Assembly: GCF_040436345.1 (NCBI RefSeq)
Contig: NC_133221.1
Coordinates: 22,516,665-22,580,664 of the forward strand
Length of the DNA stretch: 64,000 nucleotides
Origin: Pagrus major
Taxonomy: Eukaryota; Chordata; Actinopteri; Spariformes; Sparidae
Direction of reading: 5' to 3'
The position numbers were made by a program, and so were the translations under genes. Under the pieces are notes generated by a model. The model had not been told where the DNA came from. It made no database searches and saw only the letters and a program-made list of their open reading frames with translations. Shown here piece after piece: positions 1 to 10,754 of the stretch (the stretch's first letter is position 1; every line of letters begins with the position of its first letter).

Positions 1-149
1 ATTAGCTTGTAAAGACAACAAAGCTCATATTTTTTAAACATTTTTTTTCTAGTACATTCAGGTATAGAAAAAAATGTATTGTTTGATATAAGGATATTGA
101 TCCCCTCACACACGTCTTTCATTATTTGTCACATGGTGCCAGCAAGAAC

Positions 150-349
150 TCTGTCGACCAATAGAAAGTGCCGTTTTGTCCCACGTGACCAAACACGGAA
201 GTACAATCTGCCGCGGCGCCGCCACAACTTTTCATTGTGAGAAATCAAGGTCCTCGCCGCTTATTATCGCATTGTAACTACAGCGCGAGCACGATAAGGT
301 CGCTAGTTATTATTTCTGAGTATTTAGCGAATTAAACTCCGCCGTGACT
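150..349 (+). promoter_or_regulatory. actr8: actr8 promoter and 5' UTR
   Basis: Sequence just upstream of the actr8 start codon. A CCAAT box lies at 158-162, a palindromic E-box CACGTG at 182-187 and an ETS-type site CGGAAGT at 196-202, followed by GC-rich sequence (CCGCGGCGCCGCC, about 211-223). There is no TATA box. This is the usual make-up of a constitutive promoter. The transcription start itself cannot be fixed from sequence alone. Confidence 0.6.
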
Positions 350-3300
350 ATGACCCAGGCTGAAAAGGAGCAGGACAACGGGAAGGAGAAAGAGAAGGAA
401 CGAGACAAGGAGAAAGAGAAGGAGCAACAGCGCGGGGTGAAAAGACCCATCGCTCCTCCGACCATCCCTGACCCCCTGCAGGAGGTGAGAGAGCAAGCCT
501 CAACTCTGACTTAATGCTCATATTTATATAACGAAGACGAATATCCCCGTGTGAGTCCTTTTAATTCGGCCTACATAGCTTTCACGAGCACACACATTTC
601 GTGTTCTCGACTGACAGGAGCTTAATATCAGCTACTTGTTATTTCAGTCAATCAGGTAGAAGCTGCATTAGCCCCAAAGTGATGCCTTCAAATGCTACCT
701 TTGACAAACTGCTCTGTGAGAAGCTGTCAGCAGATACATGGCGTTTTCTCTCATAGTTAACAATTATAGGTCTAGTCAAACATTAGAAATACCCTTTAAA
801 TAAATACTTAAGCCTCTCTACCTCCCTTGATCAACTCTTTTGGAGGTCAGTGTCCACTGGCCAAATTGCTAGGGAATATTCAAATCCTACCAGCCACTCA
901 ATAGATGACCATTGTTATTTGGCTGGTGAGCAAAGCAAGCATTGGGCTAGTGGCTGGTGCGAATTTTAGAAGTAGTTAAGTGGCCTGCACAGATCCCTGA
1001 CCTCAACCCCAATCAGCACGTTTGGCCTCATCAGCCAACATCAGTGGTCAACCTCACTGAAGCCCTTTTGGCTTAATAGGAGATGGTCCCTGCAACCAGG
1101 CTCCAAAATCACGTGGAAAGCCTTCTGAGAAAAGTGGAGGCTGTTATTGCAGAACATGAATGTTGTGATATGGGTATAATGTTCAGGTGTCCAAATACTT
1201 TTGGCTGATCACGCTGATAATCTCTCTCTCCTCATATATTCCTCTTTTACAGCAGATACAGAGCAATTTTGTCGTTGTCATCCACCCTGGTTCAAGGATG
1301 CTGCGCATCGGCCGAGCAACAGACACTCTTCCGGTGACAATCCCACATGTGATAGCACGCAAACACAAGCAGAGTGGACAGCCCAGATATGAGGATGCCT
1401 GGCTGTTGAGAGAAGGCCTAAATGTACGTCACCACTCTGGTGTCTCCACTCTATTCAGATTAGTTTGTGTCATTTTTCATTTTCCCTCATTGCTTCTTCA
1501 CTTCTGTCCAACAGAAACCAGAGAGTAACGAGCAGAGGCAGAATGGGCTGAAAATGGTTGACCAGGCCATCTGGTCCAAGAAGATGTCGAACGGAGTGCG
1601 GAGGACGCCGGTGTCTGCTGAACAGGTGTGTGTGTTTTCAGAGAGAGAAACGGGAAGAGACAGAATTGCTGCGCCTGTAATTCTAAAATATTTACATTAA
1701 TGAAGTCAATAAATAAATGTATATGCCATTAATTGCACTATATTGCACTATAAAATATGTATGTTATATGTTCATTGAAGTATAAAATGTGACATGCATT
1801 TAGATTTGTTTTAATTTGCTTCTGTATTTATTATCTTTTCAATTTAGTCTTCCATTTTATTTATTAATTTTTAATCGATTTACATAGATATATTATTTGT
1901 ATGAAAGGTGCCACAGTAAATAAAGGGTCAACTTAAAGTAAAATGACTGACTCTTGTGTTGCAGTGTATAGTGCTGTCTATGCTTTTATTTGCAGAAATG
2001 TATAGAATGATCTATTTTTTGATACCTGTTTGTTTGTGTGTGTGTGTCTGTGAAGGCCAGAGCTTACAACTGTCAGATCCGTCCAGCTGTACTGGACAGC
2101 AGCTCCAGGGTGAAGTGGACCAACACAGCCCACCATCCCCCTCATCTGGTGGGAGAGGAGGTCAGTACATGCGCCTATAAAATAAGAGTTCTTAAACTGC
2201 ATTACCTAAACTCTTTGTTTTATCCATTTCTTTTTATCTTTTTCTCTCTCTCTCTCTCTCCCTCACCGCCTTTCCATTCGCCATCATGCAGGCTCTTTAT
2301 GTGAATCCGTCCGACTGTTACAACATTCACTGGCCTGTAGTCAGAGGTCAGCTCAATGTGCACGCCGGTCCTGGAGGCTCACTGACCGCTGTCCTGGCTG
2401 ACCTGGAGACAATCTGGGGTCACGTCATTCAAAAACAACTGGATATCCCTCTCAAAGACTTAAAGGTAGGACAAACCTCCTCATCTCTTCGTATCACTTT
2501 CTTCTGTGGGACAAAGTGAAAAAAGAAAGATAATAATAATAATAATAGTATTAACAAAAATACAAAAGAAGTACAAGATTAATGTGTGCAGACCGAGAAG
2601 ATGAGCATTTTACAAAGTAAGTCAAAGAATACAGATGAATCAGCAAGACTCAGGCAGCTCAACATTTCCTCAAAAACACACTGACCGGTCAATAAAAGGA
2701 AGTTGAAGAAGAAGAAAAACTAAAGTATTACTCTGTAAGCCTCAAAAATAAGATCAGACACTGATAGTGAAAATGTTTTTCTTTCAGTATTACAGATGCA
2801 TCCTGTTGGTCCCCGACATCTACAACAGGCAGCACATCAAAGAAGTCGTCAACATGCTGCTGCTTAATATGGGCTTCTCAGGTATTACACACACACATAT
2901 ACATACATGCATGGCCTATTCAGGGTAGGCTAAAGAATGATCCGATTTGTCTCTCTTACAATCACCTTACCCTCTGTCCTTTTTTGTCTATGGATAGCGA
3001 TCATTGTGCACCAGGAGTCAGTGTGTGCTACGTTTGGCAGTGGGCTGAGCAGTGCTTGTGTCGTGGATGTTGGAGACCAGAAGACCAGTCTTTGCTGTGT
3101 AGAGGACGGAGTGTCCCACAGGAACTCCAGGTAGGGTGTGATCTACATCTATGACATCATTTATGAATTCAAGTTATAATTCGCAGATATCGTGGATTCC
3201 TTTTACACATGAAACCCAAAAAAGTGACTTACTGACTATAATAAAAAATAGTGAGTGCCCAATGAAAAGAATGATGATTATGACTAGGATTAAATTTTAT

Positions 3301-6034
3301 GTTCTGTCTGTCTGTTGGACTTTGCAGGCTGTGTTTGGCATACGGAGGCTCAGATGTGACTCGTACTTTCTTCTGGCTCCTGCAGAGGGCGGGCTTTCCC
3401 TACAGAGACTGCCAGCTGTCCAGCAGACTGGACTGTCAGCTTCTGCAACATCTGAAGGAGACCTTCTGCCATCTAGACCAAGTGTGTGTTGGTCAGGGGC
3501 CTGTGTGATTAGAGGGAGTACTGGGGAACTGTGGCTTGTATGCCTATCCATTTAATTCAAGCGTTGGGACCTTTGGTTCTGTTAAGATTAAGTGAGGAAC
3601 AATATTATAGGCCAATGAAGGCCTTGAAAATTAAATGTTGGACTGAAATGAACATTTCTGCCGATATGATGATGCTTTTATTATGCACATGCAAAACAAG
3701 CCATGAAATTACTTATTTGAATTCATTTTAAATAGAGCCCTTTTTTTGCACTGCTTCTTAACAGGACATATCAGGACTACAAGATCATGAATTCCAGACA
3801 CGGTTCCCAGAAGCCCCAGCTCTTCTCTACCAGGTTCGACTTGGGGATGAGAAACTAGAGGTACATCGTTCAAATAATGCAAAAGTTTGCTCTTTCAGAT
3901 TGGTGCTGAAATATCTTTATTATTCTGTCTCCAGCTCGTGTAGTAGAAGTACTTCTCATCTGTGGGTCTATTTGTGTCCTCCCCCCGATGTGCATGTATG
4001 CATATGTTAGGCATCCATGGGTCTTTTCTACCCGACCACATTTGGCATCGTAGGTCAGAAGATGACATCTCTTCAGTACCGCTCCCAAGGCGACTCAGAG
4101 GATCCTCATGATGAACATTACCTGCTGGCCACACAGAGCAAACAGGACCAGGTAACGCTCAAATAGACACATGCCACACTTTGACTTAAATCACATTTCT
4201 GCTTCTCTTGTCATTTTATGAGAAATCTCCCACTTTCTTCACCAGTCCTCTAAATCAGCTGCAGACCGGAAGGCTATTTCCAGACCGGGTGGAGGTTTGG
4301 ATGGTGAGATGAGCGGTCAGGGAGGGGTCGGAGAGCTCTCTGACCTGCCCAGGGCCTGTGGGAGTGGTGGCGGTGGAGGAGGGATGAAGGGGGAGATGGA
4401 GCTTGGGCCCGCCCAAGGGGAGTGCCTGATGGGAGCAGGAGAGGTGGAGGAGCCCCTGTCTGCCCACCTCTCCAGGAAGACTGCCATCATGAGCCAGTTT
4501 GAGAGCAAAGCACTGGGCCTGGATAAGGCCATCCTGCATAGTATCGACTGCTGTGGTAAGAAAGGACGCAGGGATATGATATAGGATAGGATAGGATAGG
4601 ATAGGATAGGATAGGATAGGATAGAGGTTTGAATTTATCTAAGTGCTTTAAAAGAGTCAGTAAAAATGAAATTGTGTCACAAAATGGATTTACAAAAATA
4701 AAAAATACTATATAAAATCTTTTACATTTTCTTTACAAGTAAGTAAAAATCAAATGATGCAGAGGGAGAAAGATGATTTACGGGGCTCAGGTTGTTTGAC
4801 CTCACGTCTTCTTTTATTGACAGCATCGGATGAAACCAAGCGCAAGATGTACAGCTCCATCCTGGTAGTGGGAGGAGGGCTCATGTTCCACGGTGCTCAG
4901 GAGTTTCTGCTTCACCGCATCATCAACAAGATGCCGCCCTCATTCAGAAGGCTGGTAGACAACGTGGAAGTTATCACAAGGCCAAAGGTAACCTGGGATA
5001 TGTTGGGCACAGTCACACAGTACATACAGGGACCACTTGCCCTATCTTAAGTTTCAGAAACAGGCAAAAATCATGTCTTCTTATTACAGAAGCAATTCCT
5101 AAACTAATGGCTGTGTTCTAATCTAAAACCTTGTATCTTATCTTCAAGAATTTCTAAATTCTGTGTGTAAACTCGATTGTTGTTCAATCGGCACTCATCC
5201 TGAGTGCAGCACCACTGTTGTAAATACAAATCCCAGGTCTGTAACAATTTGTTAGATGTAATGTAGGTGCTACCTACAAACAAAACTCATTACGTCATAA
5301 CAATTTTATGTGTTGAAAACTTGTATGTTGAAGTTAACATGTATGTAACACCATTCACCCTATAACAAGACACTGTACCATCAACATGAATCTGAAGGTG
5401 ATATGTTAAGGTGAAAATGTTACATAATGTTGCTGTAAAGCTAACAACAGTGTTAGCCTCTTCGACAGCTATAAGTTATGTTCATGTTGTTTCCCATTTT
5501 CATTGTCATCAGCATACAGACCTAACAGCAGTGGTGCTGCCATGTTGGAACACATTTTAAATTGAGCACAGGGTCTATATCATCGTAATTCTATCCATTC
5601 TACTAACCTAAGGTAGGGTTTTTTCCCTAAATGCAGGTAGGAATAATGTTTCTGAAATACCAGAAATCCTAAAAGTTTATCCTAAACTGAATTAAGATAG
5701 GATTTCAGACTTGGGAGGTTTCTGTAATGAGGCCCCAGGAACTGCAGTGCAAGTAGCATGGTGTTCAGTGACCTTCATTTTTTTTAATTTGTCAAAAGTT
5801 GTGAGTTAGTATGATGATTGCTTCAGACAACAAACTGTAAATACACACAGCCCCTTTAATGTACTGTATGTTGACCTGCATGCACTCCAGGACATGGACC
5901 CTCGGCTGATATCGTGGAAGGGGGGAGCAGTGTTGGCGTGTCTGGACACCACCCAGGAGATGTGGATCCACCAGAGAGAATGGCAGCGCTTTGGTGCCCG
6001 AATGCTGCGCGAGAGAGCTGCCTTCGTGTGGTGA
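350..6034 (+). CDS. actr8: Actin-related protein 8, 13 exons, complete
   Basis: Actin-fold subunit of the nuclear INO80 chromatin-remodelling complex, where Arp8 helps bind nucleosomes and linker DNA. Exons: 350-484, 1253-1423, 1515-1625, 2056-2160, 2292-2465, 2788-2881, 2998-3130, 3328-3481, 3765-3860, 4011-4151, 4246-4555, 4824-4987, 5891-6034. All introns are GT-AG and the frame is continuous, giving 643 residues (human is 624). The N terminus is a charged Lys/Glu stretch (about residues 7-27), then the actin fold starts with QIQSNFVVVIHPGS. Family blocks seen include RIGRATDTLP, GLSSACVVDVGDQKTS, HRNSRLCLAYGGSD, YSSILVVGGGLMFHGAQEF and the C terminus MLRERAAFVW. Exon 11 holds the divergent Gly/Glu-rich insertion (residues about 445-520) that is also variable in human. 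The start was chosen because MTQAEK matches the family N terminus. Nothing is broken. Its 3' end faces selenok. Confidence 0.97.
986..1207 (+). repeat. Tc1/mariner-like transposon relic in actr8 intron 1
   Basis: The + strand translates to decayed C-terminal Tc1-type transposase sequence: DLNPNQHVW (from the DLNPIEHxW block), then PTSVVNLTEALLA, then HVESLLRKVEAVIA, ending in a GGTGTCCAAATACTTTTGGC tail typical of these elements in fish. In-frame stops and a missing stretch after HVW show it is dead. The left end cannot be seen. Confidence 0.7.
4582..4624 (+). repeat. (AGGAT)n pentanucleotide microsatellite
   Basis: About nine consecutive copies of a 5-bp unit in actr8 intron 11, 27 bp after the splice donor of exon 11. 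Probably length-polymorphic. Confidence 0.95.
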
Positions 6035-6680
6035 AACGAAACAGAATTTACTTGACTTGAAGACATTGTCTACACACGAGGTGTAGCGTGAGCAGCACGT
6101 TGGCAAAGCAGCGGCTTCAGTGCTCCGTCTGTGTCTACACAAGATTAATCCAGACAGTGTCGAGTGTTGGTCGTTTGAAAATTGAAGCGTAAAGTAAAAA
6201 CGCGGAAGTGGCATACAGGCGCGTGTATTCACTGAGAAACACATCTAAAAAGCCTCCTGTGTAGACTGACCTGAAACACATAGTGATGCACATGTTTGCG
6301 TTTGTCATAAACATGCAGGATGACTCAAAAGGATACAACTTGATTACTGTTCAGATTCATACAGTAGATAAAGCAGCGCTGTGTGAAGAAAATCTCGTGT
6401 TTTCCTCGGGGCAAACATTAAAGTCAGAACCCTCTCTGTGCATGGTAGGAAAGTATTTTGACAGTTATAGCACTGTTAAGACGATGTTGGAGATTGTCAC
6501 CAATCTTAATTTGCAGTTGTCATGGCTACGTCATCCATCAAAAACCTGAATGAGGTCATCGTTGTGTAACACTCTTAACAAAGATGGAGTTTACTTGTTA
6601 ATATTGTGTAAATATTTCTGCTTGTCCTGTTTATGGAAGTTTTGATCAGTGTAAATAAAGCCTTGGACACTTGTTTACAC
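6035..6680 (+). terminator. actr8: actr8 3' UTR and poly(A) signal
   Basis: Non-coding sequence after the actr8 stop. A canonical AATAAA lies at 6654-6659, so cleavage is expected near 6675. The antisense reading frames over the last exon and 3' UTR show no family resemblance and are chance. Confidence 0.75.
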
Positions 6681-7064
6681 AATAGATGCATTTTATTGAA
6701 ACAAACAAAATCCACCTTTCTTAGAATTCAGCCATATTGTTTTTCAGTACAAGGTTGCCTCAGGTACAACCCAAATCTCTCTTCACAAACCCAGTAACTC
6801 GATACCCTTCAACCTTACATACATTATACAACTGCAGCTAGTTAAAAGAATGAGAAAAACATTAATCTGCTCTGCAATTATATCATACACAAAATTGCCC
6901 ACTTAATAAAAATCTACTTCTTTTCAATATCTTATCACATTGTCAATATTAAAGAACAGTCAATAGTATACCATCTAATTTTTGTCAGTATTGCCCAGCT
7001 CTACATAGAGGGAAGCATTGTTGTTACAAAGTGTGACAGTAATGGAACAAGACAAACTCAGTAG

Positions 7065-7425
7065 GAATATGTTTTAACAGTTTTTATTCAAACAGGATAC
7101 AAAACAAAGATGAACTAACTTCATGATATCCCAGAGGATGATCTAACCGAGATGTCACTGACACACATCTCTAGGAGACCGGTGTGACAGGAAAGGACAA
7201 GGGCAGAAGCAGGAAGAAGGGAGGAAGTGATGCGGATAGCTGCTGAATCGGCCAATCTGGCCCCTACATGTAGGAATTCCCAGAAAGGCGTCAAAAAACT
7301 GCTTGTGGCAGTGGCAGCCATGAAGAGGAGCCTCAGCACTGTGACATCACCATTAGAAACTTCTTTAGGTTCTCAGCAGACGGACACTGTACCGGGCCCC
7401 ACGCCTACACATGCAGTATAGGCGT
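7065..7425 (-). terminator. selenok: selenok 3' UTR with poly(A) signal; SECIS expected here
   Basis: On the - strand, an AATAAA signal (complement of 7083-7088) lies about 340 nt after the stop codon. A selenoprotein mRNA must carry a SECIS stem-loop in its 3' UTR for UGA to be decoded as selenocysteine. I looked for a quartet RUGA, an apical AA and a downstream GA in this stretch and could not delimit a convincing one by eye. It should still lie here or in a longer alternative 3' UTR reaching toward 6690. Two smaller inverted repeats are visible, at 7401-7425 and at about 7149-7173. Confidence 0.6.
7401..7425 (-). promoter_or_regulatory. selenok: Hairpin just after the selenocysteine UGA / stop
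   Basis: In the spliced selenok mRNA the UGA is followed by nine nucleotides (two codons and the UAA stop), then by a perfect 7-bp stem ACGCCTA / TAGGCGT with an 11-nt loop. A stem-loop a few nucleotides downstream of UGA is where selenocysteine redefinition elements lie in some selenoprotein mRNAs such as SELENON. That this one acts in recoding is inference; 7 bp could also be chance. Confidence 0.4.
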
Positions 7426-9303
7426 TTACCTACAGAGAACAGAGGGTTATACAATTGAGGAGTAGTGTTAACCCCAAATCATGTCCAAATATTTATTGAG
7501 CAACAAGGGCTTTATCTGATAAGTAATGCTTAATTCAGAAAAAAAAAACTATTCCTTACCTTCCTCATCCTCCACCCATTGGTGGAGCGTTGGGACCTCC
7601 ACCGTGGGATATTCTTCCCATCCGTCTGCCACCAGGGGGACCTGGAGGACTGCAAAAGCAACAGATGAATGAAGAGTAGAGGAAACAATGGTATAAAATG
7701 AGTCTAAAGAAAGCTCATGAACTTCTTTATTAATGTTTGTCTTTTTCTGCTGTAGTAGGCAACAACATACGACTATATTCAAACTCTGCAGCTCTCCGGT
7801 GATGACCTTCCTTAGACTGGGAACAATTTTTAAGAACATAAACTTGTAACCAGCAGATTTCATACATGTTTCCAAAAAAAAAAAAGACATGCCGACCATT
7901 TTCTTTCAGTAAAACAGGACACCTGGTTTCAAAGAGATAGCCTTAGCTTGTTCCCTCCACACAGACTACACTCCCACCATCAGATTAAGTTACCTTTATT
8001 GTTTAGGACAGAAGAACATGTAGGGCATGTGTGTGTGACAGCAGTAATGATTGTGACTCTGGGACCTACCCTCTGCCATCAGTGAAGCCTGACGAACCAC
8101 CATTTCCTTTCTTTGTCATGTTAGGTTGAACCAATGTCCTAAAACTGGTAGAAGACAAAGAAGAACAGAGTGGACGCAGTATATGTGGTGATTTAAAAAA
8201 AACAGCGCTGTTTTTCTCAATTCTTTGGTTTATTAAAACAAAAACAAAAAAACCTGTAAAATAAATGACAGTCTCATCTTCCTTAGCATCCACCTTCAAA
8301 GTAAATGCTAGGGTTAGGGTAGGTTGGCTTTGTCAATCAGAATCAGAAATACTTCATTGATCCCATTGGGGGAAATTGCATAATGTGAACATGTTCAGAA
8401 GCTGACATTAGCATTTAGCTTTAGGTGTTGTAAGTATCTTACTATTCCACTATTCAACCATTCACTTTGCATATGTTCTACTTACAACATGGTAAGGATA
8501 TCAGACAACAGTAATCCAGTATTATGTGGCTTCTATATCACTACAGGATGACAGCTGAGGTACAGCACCTGTAGATCACATTTTCACAGTGTGATGGGTT
8601 TCACACCCATCCTAGAGAACAAAGTGGCCTTTTGGTTTTCTTGTTTTAATGCTTGTGTGGATGATTTACTTACTATAGGCCGATGAACTCCACTGCTCCC
8701 CAGAAGAGATCGACTAGTAAAGACAGTCGCCATGGCGACTGGGACCTGCTGTCCAGCACCTGACCTGAGAGGGGCAGAGATCAGGTGATGGAAGCTGACT
8801 AGCTTGTGATTTTATTCGCATTGAAAACCAACAAAAAGACTAACAAATAATGAGGACTTTAAACGAGATACAACACAACAGGGTCCTGTCTCCCAAAAGC
8901 ATCTTAAGACTGAATCCAATAGCCTGGTGGCTAAGATGCTTTGGAGATACTCGAGCCGACACAGCACACTCAACAAAACTACAAAAACGAACACTGAATT
9001 TATGAGCCGAGCAATGGGGTGAACATAATAAGATACCCTTTCATACAAGACTCGCTTGATTAATTCAGCAGTTATTCCTGCTACGCACATCCAGACAGGC
9101 TAAGCTTGGCTAACAGGCTGGCTAGCCAAGTTTAGCCAGAGGCTCTGCTAACAGTGCCATTACAACTTTCTGACGAAGTGCTGTGTTTTAACTGAAATGT
9201 TACACCGACAAAACTGTGCATAAAAGAGAGCTACATATTCGCCCTAAAGACGAGAAACGGTTTAAGACAGGCGAAACCACTCACCGTTGGACACGTACAC
9301 CAT
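7426..9303 (-). CDS. selenok: Selenoprotein K, 5 exons, complete, Sec codon UGA
   Basis: Single-pass ER-membrane selenoprotein that partners DHHC6 in protein palmitoylation and takes part in ER-associated degradation and calcium flux. Exons on the - strand, high to low: 9303-9285, 8764-8674, 8144-8070, 7649-7560, then G7429 and stop TAA 7428-7426. The product has 92 residues (human 94). It starts MVYVSNGQVLDSRSQSPWRL, then a hydrophobic membrane segment (about residues 20-40), then a Gly/Pro/Arg-rich cytosolic tail with GRGPPGPPGGRRMGRI. It ends MGGG-U-GR: the in-frame UGA at 7567-7565 is the third-last codon, exactly the family position. All introns are GT-AG. Ordinary ORF prediction would stop at this UGA. 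The pairing with actr8 matches the close linkage of the two genes in mammals. Confidence 0.95.
8325..8390 (+). repeat. LINE/SINE 3'-tail-like fragment in selenok intron 2
   Basis: The phrase AATCAGAAATACTTCATTGA followed by TCCCATTGGGGGAAATTG is the tail shared by many fish LINE and SINE copies (usually ACTTTATTGATCCC). Only this short tail is recognisable. Confidence 0.6.
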
Positions 9304-9405
9304 CTTTCAGATAGCAACACAGATTTCACAGCTGTGTTTACTACAGCCGCTGCACTTCCGGATCCGTTGTTGCTGCGTCATACTCGGACGCGCATGTGCA
9401 GTCGT
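9304..9405 (-). promoter_or_regulatory. selenok: selenok promoter
   Basis: Upstream of the selenok start codon: an ETS-type site (ACTTCCGG, 9354-9361), a CRE-like GCGTCAT (9375-9381) and an NRF1-like GCGCATGTGC (9390-9399). There is no TATA box. This combination is typical of a housekeeping promoter. The assignment rests on position and motif class only. Confidence 0.5.
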
Positions 9406-10500
9406 ACGAAACACGAGTAAGATAAATGAGACAGCATTATTTATCATACCGAGAACCTTTGATGCAATAAAAATATTAAACTCACATTTCCAATCATACA
9501 TTTTACTATATATGATGCCATTCAAATATTACTGTTCATATATAAATAATTTCACCCAGCTGCATTTATACGCAAGTGTAACACAATTCATATTTTCATT
9601 ATACATTACTCCTACTCCACTACATCTCAGAGGCAAATATTATACTTGTGCTGCATTACTTTTGTCTGACAGCTTTAGCAACTGATTACTTTCCAGAGTA
9701 CATTTTTAATACCCTTCCTGTCCAGTGAAAACCATGTATCTTCATGTATCCAATTAATTTAAATATGAATTTCTTTTATATCAAACTGGAAAGTTAAGTG
9801 TTTCTTTGATTTGAGAAAATTCTCCGACCTAATAAGCTAAATAAAATATTAAAAAATAGCTGGACTAGTTGGAAAATGCACTGTCACAATAAAAGAAGCT
9901 GAAAAGTTTAATTTTTAAGAGATGGTTCTCACAAGTCAGTGATGCTAGAAACATTAATTTATAGGATATGATTCATTGCTGTGTATTAAACTACACAGCA
10001 GTGTATAATGTAATTAAAAGGGGCAAACCCATAGGCTACACATGTATAGCAGTAAAATGCAACTAAATTAGTAGTATTATTCCTAAAAACAAATACTATC
10101 AAGATAATATATTTACATAATTTTACTGAAGTTAGGTTTGAATGCAGGACTTTGGTTCATCATTAATGTTTATTCTGGTACAAAATCACACTGCTCTTGC
10201 AGCGTGAGGTTTGGTCTTGATGGGACACAGTCTCTTGCAGGAGGGAAGTGCTTAAATTCCTTTTTGGTAGAAAAATGTTTCTGCCATCTTTTATGAGTAT
10301 AAACTGCAGACTTTTTTCTAGGGGAAGTCAAGCCTCCAGTGTATGAGCTGAAACATGCACAAGCACACTGCAGGTCCACAGGTCAGTCACCTCCTGCTAT
10401 GAAAGCTCTGTAGGAAAGAAAAAAAAGAAGAGAACATTAAAGCAACAAGAGGCACAATCTCATGTTATATAATTTTCTGTAAAAAAAAAATGAATGGGGA
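9405..10500. other. Gene-free stretch with old repeat
   Basis: AT-rich, no credible exon. The part at about 9760-10010 is a diverged copy of 20,380-20,600: both contain GAAAATTCTCC..AAGCTAAA, AAAATGCACTGT, GAAAAGTT and GGTTCTCACA in the same order. Short pieces at about 9540-9660 resemble the AAGTACTTTTAC-type repeat found elsewhere in the window. Nothing else is recognisable. Confidence 0.5.
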
Positions 10501-10504
10501 CTGG

Positions 10505-10660
10505 GGCCGCTCACAGCTCCACCATCATCAAGCTTGCTGACAACACAACCATCATCGGCCTGATCACTCACAACAATGAAACTATCTACAGAGAGGGGGT
10601 TAAGGCACTGACATCTTGGTGCCAGGACAACAACTTCAAAACAACATCAAAACTGAGGAA
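10505..10660 (+). repeat. LINE reverse-transcriptase fragment
   Basis: Translation on the + strand gives SSTIIKLADNTTIIGLI followed by YREGVKALTSWCQDNNFK. This is a decayed form of the (F/Y)ADDT catalytic block and the following WC.DNNL block of fish non-LTR retrotransposons; the catalytic ADD has become ADN. It is dead. It abuts the large minisatellite, which begins about 95 bp downstream. Confidence 0.75.
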
Positions 10661-10754
10661 CTGAATGAGGACAACAGGAAGCATCACCAGCAATAGAATT
10701 ACTGTAGAGTCAACAGCTTTCGGTTCGTCAGGGTTCCCATCAGCGAGGGCCTTA

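Noticed and set aside
5792-6338. Antisense frames over the last actr8 exon and 3' UTR (150, 86 and 67 codons)
   Set aside because: The sense strand is a well-supported exon; the antisense translations show no resemblance to any family.
7065-7425. SECIS element
   Set aside because: Certainly expected for selenok, but none of the possible RUGA sites here pairs with a suitable apical AA and downstream GA over a 10-14 bp helix by eye, so I did not place it.
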